A stretch of 64,000 nt of DNA from Porphyra umbilicalis. Lineage: Eukaryota > Rhodophyta > Bangiophyceae > Bangiales > Bangiaceae. The position numbers and the translations under genes are program-made. Position 1 is the first letter of the stretch. Each line of letters opens with the position of its first letter. Below the pieces are notes generated by a model. That model was not told the DNA's origin. It was given only the letters and a program-made list of their open reading frames with translations, and did no database searches. The stretch is from NCBI GenBank assembly GCA_002049455.2, contig KV918784.1:124001-188000 (forward strand), in the 5' to 3' direction. Shown piece after piece: positions 43,112 through 53,800 of the stretch.

Positions 43112-46100
43112 CAACGCATTAACAAAGAACCGAGCGGCGCGCAGCTCCTCCACCGTGGTAGGTACATCGTCCGGCATGACGGTCACGCCGTGTCGCTCGC
43201 TGAGGTCTTTCCAGTCGTGCTCCACCGGTATCCAGCACTCAACGTCTTTTGCCTCCAGCACGCCCGCGCTTGCAGCGTACTGGTCGTCCGACCTAACCCA
43301 TTGGAGGCGCTGGCACCCATAGTCGGTGAGCACGCAACCGTGCCGAGAAGCAGCGATCTCAGACCGCCGGACGACCAGCCGCTCCCAGGTACCAGCCCTT
43401 GAATGGGCAATAAGCGCGGCTTGTCCAACGTGCTGGTCGCCTCTCGGCCCACGGTATCGCAGCCCGTCGAATCATGGCGCTCCATGGAAGCGCGCGGCGG
43501 CTCGGACCGTGTGAGAAAATCGTCCGCGCATTGGACGGGACGAGTCCCCGTAGTACAAGCTGTTGCTGCAGTACAGCTCTGTGTTGTTCTGGACACCCAG
43601 AGCGGCGGCGAGGCCGGGGAGCTTCCGGCCTCGAGCCAACTGGGCGGCCGTCCGCCGCCTTGTGTACCGGCATCGACAAACCCCACCGGTATGCCCCTCC
43701 TGCGGCTGAAGCTCCACCGGGGATGCAGGCTCATCTTCATCGGCCAGAAGGATGGTGGCGACCTGCTCGTTGATGATGAGCTGTTCGACGAGCTGATCCC
43801 GTCGCCCGTTGGTGAGCTTGTACGTCAGCTTGACGGCATTGAGCAGGGTCTCGTTGTACGCCGTGTTTCCATCAAATAGGTTGCCTCGCAGCCGGAATTC
43901 GTCCAGCAGGTGGCCAGCAAAGCGGTGGAGCTTCTTCGTGTGGGAGGGGCCTAGTACGGGTTGGTAGTGATCCACCACCCACTTGTACGCCTTCTGCGTA
44001 AGCTCCTCCGCGTCCTCCAGCGTGATGCCGCCGCCAGTACACCGCTCGGCAAAAATCATGTTGGTCGTTTGGACCAACTCGCAGATGGCGTCAGGAAGCG
44101 GTGGTCCGTCTCACTGTTTGGGGAGCCCGCCGCCCCCACGTCGCTGAAGGGCATAAATGGGAGAGCCCGTCGGTGCTCACTCCCCGTCATAGTGGCCTGC
44201 CTGGTTGCTTTTGGTACAAAGTATCTGTGGGCACAATACCACAGCACAAGACATGCCGAAGAGGAAGAACAAGGGCGCTTGTTAATAGTTTCAGTACACA
44301 ATGTCAATGCAGCACGTTGTGCTGGGGCGGAAAAAACGTTTCACCAGTACGCCAGTATCTTCTCGATGTGACCATCAACAAGCAGACCATCTCTGGCATA
44401 CCCTGGGTGGATATGAGGCACTCGTAGGCGCCGTGAAGCGTACTTGAAGTGCATGTTCAAGGCGCGCTCGGTGTTGGCCGCTGTGTCAAATCGAACGTGT
44501 CCACCGTCTCCCGCTTCTTTGCGGAGGTATACTGGTACATTGTTGGCCACCTTCCTGTTGATTTCGACGTCCAGCACCTGCTCACTTGACATAGCCCGTT
44601 CACACGTCTCCGAGTCGTCATCGCAACCGTCCAATAAGAACCGCAGCGCGCAGGGAGGCGGTAGTCGGTGGTAAGAGACTGGGCGCTAGTTCTCAATCGC
44701 ATGCGGGACAGCTGAACTGACGCAGCTATCAAGCAAAGGGGGAGAGAGTGAGACAGGAATACCCTACTCGAGCATCAATGAACGTATGTGGAGGCGATCA
44801 AATCCCGGCAGGCGGTAGAGCATCCGCGGGCCGTTGCCCGGGCCGGCCCAGCTTGCGAGAGCAGGCACCACGCTGTTGAGGCTGTGCTGCATTTCCGTCT
44901 CCATCCGACGCGCCGCGGAGCCCCAAAAAGTTCCCATCGCCGCGTTGGCTAGCTGCACCCATACTGTCTTGTGGACTTCCCTACTGGGGGCTTGTATACC
45001 CGCCGCTGTACACGACTCCGCGCGCCCGACCGTGGACGGCGTGCAAGGGAATAGGCAACCTGCACCCTTCAAGCACATAATGGCGCGCTCCTGTGGCTGG
45101 TCGCACACGTAAAGGAGCGCGCGTGGAGAGACGCGCATGCGGCCACCGCCAGGTAAGTTGATCAACTCTTCTTCATGACTCGCCCGCACACTGGTGCGGC
45201 AGACCAAGTGCGAAATCCGCTGCAGCAGCTCAGCCCGCACCTCGTGGCCCTTGCGGGTCTCAAGGAACTTGGCCTCGACTTGCGGGATGTACGCGAGCGT
45301 CACTGTAGCACAACAGAATGTGGATCAAGTCACAGGGGGGAGGAAAGCATCCCGCACGTGCCCCCTCCGAACGTGCACTGCTATAGGGCCATCGGACCCG
45401 GGAAGTCAGGCCGCCAGAGGTGATGACACAAGGCACGGTTTACTTGCCGGCGACGACGGTGCCTCCCACCGTCGTCGCCCTTCGTCCTAAAAGGGCGGTA
45501 ACCGTTGCGTGGGCCCAATTCCCCTGATGGGAATTGGCCCGCGCCGCCGACCAACCAATACAACTAACTACAATGCAAAACAAGTCCCCCAATGCAGTAA
45601 GTAGATACGAGAAGGAATCGGGACCGGGCGCCCGTACCTGACGTGGCGGCCGGTGGCGCGACCACGCGGGAGCGCTCGCCGCCCGACATAACCGCCGCCC
45701 CGCGCGGGCCCGCCGGCCGCGGCTACGCGGCGCCAGGCCGGGTTGCACGCACCGCACGGCCCCAGCCCCAGTGTGGGCGCAATGCCCGTGCCCCGGCACC
45801 ACCCCCGACCGGGTGGTGCTACAGTCACCCACCGCACCTCCTTCGTTGTGATGTTGATGACCCGCATGCGGAGTGGGTAGGCCGACACGGCGCCGCTGTT
45901 GCTCAGCACGGTCGAATCAGAGTACAGATGCAACCCCAGTACCCGTGTGCCTGACGGGAGGGTACCCTGTACATGGTCATTCTGCTCCTTGTACATCTCC
46001 CCGTTCCAGGCGCCTCGCAAGGCCTTCTTAGGCGCGTTTGTACTGGTCTCCATCGACTGCGCCTCGGCCTCGGTAGAGGGCGCCGTTCCCCAGTACAGGT

Positions 46101-47126
46101 CCCCAGGCATATCTCTCATAATCTCGTACTGAGCAGCCACTAGTGCTTCTCGGTAACACACGGTGTACCGCCGGCCGTCAATGCTCATATAGACCTTCTT
46201 CCAGTTGAGTGGGGCCACCAACGCGCGCTTGAAGCGGCGCACCGCCGCGATGAAGTGGTAAACAGTCCGGAACGTGTCGGTAAATGGCTTTTTGGCTGCG
46301 TCCGTGCTCGCCTCCACGGCCTTCGTGTACTGGTATAGCTTTCGAAGCTTGTTCTGCGACATGCCGCCACAACCACCCCCAGTACACGCCCGCACAAACA
46401 CGTGCCATAGCTCGTCGTGGGTCCACGGCTCGTGCCGCCTCCCCCTCCTTCCCCACCCCCTTGCTGCTGTGGAAAGGCCTCCGTGGCTTTCCTGGCGTCA
46501 CCAAAGCGCTCGTAGTGCTTGAAGACGTCGTCGCACAGGTCCCGGTCGTCCCCATCCTCCAATCCGGCGTCACTCCCCGACCGAGCATCGCGATCACCCG
46601 TACTTGGCGTGGTGGCTCCGTCTGCTCTCCTCTCTTGCGATCCCTCCTCCCCGCTGTGACGTTCATCCCTGACCGCACCTCCTTCTCTGCCGCGGCGACG
46701 TCGTCGACGGCGCCGGCCGCGAGCTTGTCCGATAGCACAGCGCGCCCTTCTTTCACTGTTGGAAGGTTGTCTGCGCCGCGCGTTGGCACGTCGGGGAGAT
46801 GGCGGATGAGCAGTGAGCGCCCGAGAAATCTCCAGGAAGACCTCGAACGGTAACTCCACCACTGCTCGGACGGCACCACCTGCTGGGCTTGCAGCGGACG
46901 GGGAGTGGTTAGCCTCCGCAACAGCGTCACTTCCCAGCATAGAGCCGTCACAGCGCTGCTCAACCATGACGAAATCGTTGTTCTCATATTCAACACACAA
47001 TGTGTGGATGGGCGGGGGCTCGATCTCGACCGATGCGTCGTTGCTGTGCATGGCCAAAAAATGCACGGGCTTACCAGCTAGCGAGCGAAGCGCACGACCG
47101 CAGCCAGGGACCCGGCAGGGAAACAT
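43112..47126 (-). pseudogene. Plavaka-like (KDZ-type) DNA transposon gene, multi-block
   Basis: Six minus-strand blocks in the order of one protein. (1) 47126-46455: MFPCRVPGCGRALRSLAGKP with a C-x4-C-x12-H-x4-H finger, then acidic/basic linker. (2) 46450-45843: EPWTHDELWHVFVRAC, RALVAPLNWKKVYMSIDGRR, PGDLYWG, then VLGLHLYSDSTVLSNSGAVS and AYPLRMRVINITTKE. (3) 45305-44767: LAYIPQVEAKF, LYVCDQPQERAIMCLKGAGC, RLPGFDRLHIRSL. (4) 44640-44344. (5) 44130-43475: FAGHLLDEFRLRGNLFDGNT, LLNAVKLTYKLTNGRRDQL. (6) 43333-43112: DVECWIPVEHDWKDLSERHG, ARFFVNAL-stop. The N-terminal finger, the 'Y-S/D-x-T-x-L...AYP' block, the Cys pair after PQERA, and the Arg-rich C-terminal parts are those of Plavaka-type transposases. 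An acceptor (GTTGTGCTACAG) precedes block 3, so real introns exist; block 1 to 2 looks like an indel in a G-rich run. Whether this copy is active cannot be told. Confidence 0.6.
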
Positions 47127-47957
47127 GGCGGGAAACGTGCCGAGGCCCCAATAAGCACCGACTGGAACATCAGCCCGGCGCCCGACGTGGTGAGGACGGA
47201 ACAATGCTGAAGAGCTGACCAATACAGCCTTGACGATTGCCAATATAGCTGATTAGTACAGTACCAACCGGAGAGCCACTGAGGACCAGGGTTGCAAGTT
47301 TACGGTGTACTCATCCGCTGAAGGTTTCATTTCAGTATAATTATAGAAAGGCTGGCAGTATAGTTATAGTAAGCATGTGTGGAAGACTTATGCGTTCCAC
47401 GTTCCAATATATATCAAAATTTATTCCGACCGTTTCGCCTGGCGATCTACCTTGTCACCGGCAATGGCGCGAGCTTACGGTGGTGCTGCGGGCAATGCCA
47501 GGCAGCCGTTTCGCGGGGGGGGGGGAGCTGGGCCATGCCAGGCAGCCGTTTCGCTGGGGAAGGCGGCGCTGAGGGCAATGCCAGGCAGCCATTTCGCGGG
47601 GGGCGGCGGCACTGGCTGTGTCGCCAGAGCGCGTTGTGGCTGGAGCACTGGGGGGGCCGGCGGGAACAGCTCCCGCCGGGCGCCCGTGCCTGCCCCGCAC
47701 GCCACACTGCCCACCGCCTGCCCGAGCCCCCCTCCCAGGTGCACAGTGCTCATGCGCGGCCGTCGCCCACCGCCTACCCCCCCCCCCACATAAGAGCGGG
47801 GGGCACAACAGCGGCCCACTCCCCCCCACGTCCAGGCCACTCATCCCGCCACACCCGGACCACTCCCACCCCCGACGCCCCCGCCCCCCCCCTCCCCCAG
47901 CGCCACGCCCACCCCCCCCCCGCGCCCCCCCCTCCCGCCCCCCCCCCCCCGCGTGCC
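47127..47957. other. spacer with a three-copy tandem motif
   Basis: 47220-47410 is AT-rich (TATAATTATAG words). 47493-47605 carries three copies of ATGCCAGGCAGCC followed by (G/A)TTTCGC at about 41-44 base spacing, separated by G runs. 47760-47950 is C-rich. This is upstream of the hAT fragment and may be subterminal transposon sequence. Confidence 0.5.
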
Positions 47958-48494
47958 ATGGGGGCTGCCAAGGACCCCGTCTGGGCCTACTTCACTGCCA
48001 CCGACGACCCGCGGCGCTTTGTGTGCAAGTTTTGCACTAAAACCCTCTTTGGAAATCCGACGATGCTCAAGAAGCACGTGGTCTCCAAGGTGTGCACCCC
48101 GCCGGCCGACGTGTACCGCATCCTCCTTCGGCGGCTCGTCGGCAACCAGCGCAAGGACACCTTGGGCTCCAGCCGTCGCCGGGAGCAGCCGGTCGACTTG
48201 ACGCGCGACCGGGTGCATGACGCGTCTGCGGGGGGGCCGTCCATGGACACGGAGAGCACTGGACGGGCGGGCGGTAGCGGTGCTGGTGTTGGTGTCGGCC
48301 GTGGCCCTCTGTCGCCGTATGTGCGGTCGCTGTCCAGCAGGGAGTGCGCCGACCTCGACGCCCGGTGTGCACGGTGCCTGTATCGCAATGCGCTCCCCCT
48401 GCGCACGACTGAGGCTCCTGCCTTTCAGGCCTTCTGCAAGGGGCTCAACGCGGCCTACAAGCCGCCGTCGCGCTTTTCCTTGGGCCGATTTTAA
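47958..48494 (+). pseudogene. N-terminal fragment of a hAT transposase (BED zinc finger)
   Basis: ATG at 47958 (MGAAKDPVWAYFTATDDPRR). Residues 5-47 form a BED finger: DPVWAYF, then FVCKFCTKTLFGNPTMLKKH with C-x2-C and the distal H...C as HVVSKVC. Near the C terminus ALPLRTTEAPAFQAFCKGLN is the conserved 'lPf..ve.p.F...l..LnP' segment that precedes the catalytic domain in hAT transposases. The frame stops at 178 residues, without the RNase-H DDE core and the C-terminal dimerisation region. Either the rest is in undetected exons or it is deleted; the 600 bases downstream show no matching blocks, so a truncated copy is favoured. A BED-only host protein derived from a transposon is the alternative. 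Confidence 0.65.
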
Positions 48495-49295
48495 TTGCAG
48501 TACTTAAATTCAACTGTACATGAACAAATGGAAAGCAACTACCATCACGTGGTGCACACGTTGCATAATTATAGTCTGCCGATCCATGGTTTGCATTAAT
48601 ACAGTGAAAATTTCAGGTGTATTAATCCGACTATAATTATCCCCTCTCAACCCTGCTGAGAACGGACACGTAGCCGCTCTCAGAAAATCCAGCTGAATCT
48701 GTGGTAGACAAGTCGGAACTGTCACTTGTCTACGTGACCCTCAGAGCAAGCTCAGCGGTGCGGATCCTGCACCAAACTATAGTGCAACACTAAATTTTGG
48801 TGCGGAAGGGTGCTCAGCGGTCAGATTTATAGTGCATGATCCGCACCAAGTGTTGGGATGGTATTGATCCGACACCTTACTCCGGTGGTATGGTGTCAGA
48901 TCTGCACCATCCCAACGCTTGGTGCAGCGTATGGGGGAAACCCCCGTTCGGAAAGAGTCAAACAATTGGAATGTGACCAAATATTGTGCATGATTGCGAG
49001 CCACGACGCTCGCAATCCGGCGCTAAGCGCTCTCCACTTGCCAAGTGTCCAAATTTCTCCCTGCCACATCATCTTTGACTGCCACTTTGACAGTCGAGCA
49101 GGCCTCCACAGGTCGACAGGGCGGGGCAAGGCAGCAGCATGATTGGATTTTGTGCTTTTCAACTAATCACCTCGTGGACACCGTGCCCTCCCAGATGGAT
49201 GTGGACGACCCTGCCTCAGCCCCACTGATTGGGACCGCGCTGCCCCGTCGATCTGCGGCGCCCCCGTCATCGGCCGTCATGGAACCAACTGTGAG
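48495..49295. other. AT-rich 3' flank with inverted repeats
   Basis: ATAATTATAGTC at 48566 pairs with GACTATAATTAT at 48629. GCACCAAGTGTTGGGATGGT (48843-48862) pairs with its near-complement at 48905-48924. GGTGCGGA / TGCACCAAACTATAGTGC words recur around 48765-48850. These look like MITE remnants. Confidence 0.5.
48843..48924. repeat. imperfect inverted repeat, 20-bp arms
   Basis: GCACCAAGTGTTGGGATGGT and ACCATCCCAACGCTTGGTGC differ at one pair. The 42-base interior also contains ATCCGACACC / GGTGTCAGAT, itself partly complementary, so the whole can fold as one hairpin. Confidence 0.65.
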
Positions 49296-50165
49296 TAAGA
49301 GCATTCCCACCAATGTCGGGCCAACGGTCAGAAACGGTGAAATGAAACCGCTACGTGTGGCCCTGCGAGTGGTCAGTTGCCAACGGGCCAACGCGTTGCC
49401 AACGGGCAATGTAATGGGTGAAACAGAGTGGGCTACCTTTCGAAGATCTGAGCGCCGTTGGCCTCGACGTTGTTGGCCGCACTTCGTGGTTGCCAACGGA
49501 GGACACGTATCAGCGTCGTCGCCAGTATCGAAATGAAGAGGCGTCCGTCGAATACGTGCCGAACATGTCACGGAAAGCGTGTGAACGGAGCCCAAACCGC
49601 CCAAATCAAGGCAATCTAGCGAGACACGTGGAGGCCTTTCGGTACCAATTTGGATCGAATCCGCTCGAGTGTGTGACGTGTGTTGCGGTCGCACCCCCTC
49701 AGGTTGTCGAAGGTGTTGGAGTCTGAGTCATATCGGTCGAACGGTCGCCTGCGGCCACAGTGGCCTGCCGAACTGCGCAATCGGGTGGCCTGAGAGCCGT
49801 GTGCGTGTCCCCCTCGACCGTGTGCGTGCCACCTTAGGCTGACTAGGGCGGTTTCAAGGGCTCTGTCACGCTCCTTCTCCAGGCTCTGCTGTCCCGAAAA
49901 GGGCAAGGCTGGGCCAGAATGGGTCTATAAAGGGCAGCGACCGAGATCTGGGCACTCCTGCGTGCGTGTTTGTGCGCTTGTGTCGTTGCCACATCCGCTT
50001 ATATGACACCCTTGCGCACTTGGTCAACTGTCCAGGTTGCTGGATTGTTGCTGACTGCATCGCCACATCTGCAGGATCTGACCAATGAGATGCCCTCGGG
50101 AGACTCGGTCGTCTGCAAATAGTTGAATACTGCGTTCTCGTGCGCCCTCGGGTAAGGAAAATCCC
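49296..50165. mobile_element. H5: isolated terminus of the PIF-like repeat family, then unassigned DNA
   Basis: TAA (49296-49298) is followed by GAGCATTCCCACCAATGTCG and GGCCAACG, identical to the termini of the copies at 53801, 58762 and 61384 for about 33 bases, then diverges. GTTGCCAACGGG words (49375-49410) echo the hairpin of the full copies. Only the tip is shared, so this is a diverged relative. The rest to 50165 has no recognisable gene. Confidence 0.55.
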
Positions 50166-50193
50166 CCAGTTATATGACATGTCATATAACTGG
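50166..50193. repeat. 28-bp perfect palindrome (CCAGTTATATGACA)
   Basis: 14-base arms without spacer, followed by GCATATAACCGGATATTGACTGTA. The same order (palindrome of a TTATAT word, a further ATATAACCG half-site, then TGACTGTA) is found at 27912-27968. Confidence 0.75.
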
Positions 50194-50899
50194 AGCGCAT
50201 ATAACCGGATATTGACTGTAGTGTCGCACCGTGCTTTAGCACGCCGGTGCATGAACGTTGACGCTGGTGCCAGCGTGCTCGCTCTGGCGATGTCGTGCGA
50301 GATTCTAGAGCGAGCGTGCTGCCCAGGCGTGTGTGATTTCTGACCACAGGCAAAGACTCGAAGGTCACTCCGGCCCCACCTCCCGCCCCACCGCTGCCGC
50401 ATCTTAAACCCCACCACTACCCCACGTCCAGCCCCCCACCCCTGCCCCCCCTCGAACCCGACCCCTGCCCCATCTCCGCCCGAGCGCCTTAGAAATCGGC
50501 AGAAGGAAAACGCATTCGAATGCCAACGGCGAGCGCACCCTCCCCCCCACCAGACCTGCGCTGCCCGCCGATCTGCGCCACGCGATGGCCCCCGCTGGTA
50601 AATCACCATCCCCGCAGTCGCCGGCGCCTCCGCGACAACGTTCTCTGTCGCGACCTTGCTTTGAACGGTTTAGGTGTTGCAGGAATATAGGCCGACAGGG
50701 ACAGGAACAAGACAAGCGCAGGACATGATTTGACTGGTGCTCTGCTTGTTTCTGCCAGTACGATGCCCATGCAGTGTATGCTAGGCATCTATAGAACAAA
50801 AGTACAAAACTCACGAGGCCCCCACCCCCCCCCGCACATACATCATCGCTCCCCCCTCCCCTCTCCCCCGGGCAGCGCCGCCGGCAAGGACTCGGTCGA
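50194..50899. other. intergenic, no gene seen
   Basis: 50345-50500 is C-rich and 50650-50800 is ordinary. ORFs on the minus strand have no domain. Confidence 0.4.
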
Positions 50900-53715
50900 G
50901 CCGCCGTTCGCTACTTGCAGTGGCAGCAGCAGCCCCGCGCCGCAGCCGCCGCGTCCGACAGCTCCGGGGACAGCAACTGCGGGGGTGGCGTTGAGCGACG
51001 GCGGTGGGGTCGGCGGGTGGGGCGGGCGATGGCGGTGGGAGCAGTCGGGGCTGCCGAAGTCGGCGATGTTGGCGGGGGGGGCGGGAGACGGCCGTGTTGG
51101 CGGCGAAGGCGGCGGGTGAGAATTGCCGGGGACAGCGGCGGCGGCGGTGGGGTCTGCGGGTAGGCCGCCCGAAAGCGGCGGGGGCGGTGGGGGGGGCTTC
51201 GGGGGAGGCTCATGACGGCAGCGGGGGGGGCGGTGGCTGCGCGCGATGGCGGTAGGGTCTGCAGGTGAGGCAGCGTACGGCGGCGCGGGCGGCTGGGGGG
51301 GCGGCGGGGGCGAACGTCAAGAGGGCGGGGCCGGCAAAAGACGCCGGCGATTTCTGTGGGGATGGCAATAAACGGTCGTGGTGTGGCAGGGGCGTCAGGG
51401 GCGCCCGCGGGGGCGGTCGGGTCGGCGGGTGACGGCGGTGGGGGCGCTGAAGCCGGCGTGGGCGGCCGTGGAAAGCGACGCCCGCGGCCGGGAAGGCGGA
51501 CGAGGTCGGCGGGGGCGGTGGTGGTGGTAGCCAAAGGCGACGGGAGAGGTGCGGGGCGCGAGCGACGGCGGCGGGTGCCGCGGGGGCGACGGGAGACGGC
51601 GGCTGGGGCAGTGACCGACGGCGGCGGGGACTGTGCGGGACGCGAGCGACCGCGTCGAGGGCGGCGGGGGCGGGGAGGGCGGCGGCGGGGGCGGTGGAGG
51701 CGGCGGCGGGGGCGGCTACGGAGGCGGCAGCGGACGGCGGCGGGGGGGAGGCGGCGGGGTGGGCGGCAGGGGCTGGAGCGTTGGCGGGGACGGCGAGGGT
51801 GACGGAAGCCGACGGCAACGGGGGCGGCGGCGGCGGGAGGGGCGGCGGCGGTAGCAAACGGCGGGGGGGGCGGCGGCGGCCGCGGCTCGGGCAGCGGCAG
51901 ATGTCAGCGCGCGGAGGCGCGTGCGGCTGCTAAGCGGACAAGGGCAGAAGACGCAGGCGAGGCGGCGGCAGGCGGCGGCCGGGGCGGCAGGTACGGCGGC
52001 GGGCGTCGGCAGCGGGGGCGGTGGCGGCGGCGGCCGGCGGGGGGGCGTCAGACGGCGGCAGGGGCGCGGGGGGGCCGTCGGCGGGGGCGGCGGAGGCCGA
52101 CGGCGTCGGCGGCGGCGGGGGTCGCAGCGGCGGGGGGGCTGGTTGCGGACGGCGGCTGGGGCGGCGGGGAGGGAGGTGGGGGCAGCTGGCGGGGTCGGGG
52201 CCGAAGGCGGATGGGGCGGGAGCGCCGGTGGCGGGGTCGGCGGCAGGAGCGGAGGCGGCAGCGGCAGACGACACCGTCGACGGGGGTGGCGGCGGCGGCT
52301 GACAGAGGTCGGGGCGGGGGCGGCGGCGGAGTGGCGGGGGGGTTGCGGCGGACGGCGGGGGCGGGGGCCGGGGCGCCGGTGGCGGGGGCGGGGGCGGCAG
52401 ACGGCGGCGGGGGCAGCGGGGACGTCGGCGGGCGCCGCGGTGGCCGATGGCGTCGGGTGCTGGAGCGGTGGGGGCGACCAATGACGGCGGGACGGCCGCG
52501 GCGGCGGCTGGGGAAGTGGCGACGGACGGCGGCGGGGGCGTCGGGGTAGACGGCGGCTGACGGCGACGGGGGCGAGGGCTCCGACGGCGGGGTGGCGGGC
52601 GAGGGGCAGGGGCGCCGGCGGCAGATGGTGGCGGGGGCGGGGACGGCGGCGGCTGCCGATGACGGCGACGGCCGGGGCGGCGGCGGCGACCGACGGCGGC
52701 GGGGGTGGAGACGGCGGGGAGGGCGGCGCACGACGTTGTTGGGCGCGGGGAGGGCGGCGCACGACGTTGTCGGGGGCGGGAGCGGCGGGAGGGGCGGCGG
52801 CGGCGGCGGCACAGGGGGCGGCGGCGGCCGACGGACGTGCTGGCGGCGGGGGCCGAGGGGGCCGCTGCCGACGTCGGTAGGGGCCGCGGGGGCGGCGGGG
52901 GCGGCGATGAGCGGGGCGGGGGCGGCGGCCGACGGCGCAGGGGGTTGCTGGGGCGGCGGTTGCGGCGGGGCGGGTGGCCGATGGGACCGTCGTCGGCCAC
53001 CGCCACCGTCACGGGACCATCGTCGGGCACCGCCACCGCGGTTCTGGGGGGGGGGGGGTGGGGAGCGCTCCCGCGCTGGCGACGCGTGCTCGCGTAGCGC
53101 CCGGAGCGGCCGCCTCGCGGCCTGACGAGTGTCTGACGCGGGCCCTGCTTGCCCGGCCCCGCCGCGTGTGCCCCCTCAGTCGCTCAGATCGTCCTATTTT
53201 ACCACTGTCAGTGGAATCGGGCCTGCCCCAAAGAGCGTTCGGTGACGCGCCACCATACGATGGATACGTGACAAGCATCAACAATCGCGACCCTGGGGCC
53301 GAGCTGACACGCGGCCGCCAGGTTCCGAGAGGTATCATATTCCATCCGTGGGTGGCTCTCGAAACAAAAATATGATAAATTGGGCAATCTGAGGACAATA
53401 TGAACTGCCACTTGTCACTCATTTAACCCCGTGAAACCGCGATGGACCAATCAGAGCACAGAACCCGTTGGCCCCAGGGCCAACGAGTTGCCAACGGAGC
53501 CTCCGTTGGCAACTCGTTGGCCCTGGGGCCAACGGCTCCGACCCCGAATCGGACGCAAGTACATTCGCGTTTTAACGCGCTTGACCTCCGTTGGCAACGC
53601 CGCGTGCACGTTCGACATTGTTACCCGCCCCGAGAACTGGCCAACGGCGAATTTGAGACACGCTTCTGCAACGTGTGCCCAATATGGCGTTGGCCCGACA
53701 TTGGTGGGAATGCTC
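50900..53715 (-). mobile_element. H1: inverted copy of the hairpin-headed PIF-like repeat
   Basis: Reading inward from the terminus at 53715 (next to TAA 53716-53718): GAGCATTCCCACCAATGTCG, about 590 bases of head matching H2-H4, including the 71-bp hairpin at 53465-53535, then from about 53120 leftward a 2.2-kb body that is CCG/CCCCCG-rich on this strand. Just after the head it shares CGGTGGCGGTGCCC...GTCCC phrases with H3, so head and body move as one unit. The far (left) end was not recognised. No transposase. Confidence 0.65.
53465..53535. repeat. 71-bp perfect hairpin in H1
   Basis: 35-base arms (CCGTTGGCCCCAGGGCCAAC ... CCAACGGAG) exactly complementary around a single central base, C at 53500. 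Confidence 0.95.
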
Positions 53716-53800
53716 TAAGGTAGTCGGTCCGAGGAGTGGCTTGACGTAGTCTCCACCGGAGTTGCTCGCCCTCGCTCAGACGGTGCCCTTCGGGCTCTAA
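53716..53800. other. 85-bp spacer between head-to-head copies H1 and H2
   Basis: Begins and ends with TAA, each the 3-bp site beside a terminus. The right side reads GGGCTC-TAA-GAGC, close to the CWCTTAGWG-type extended target described for PIF elements. Confidence 0.5.
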
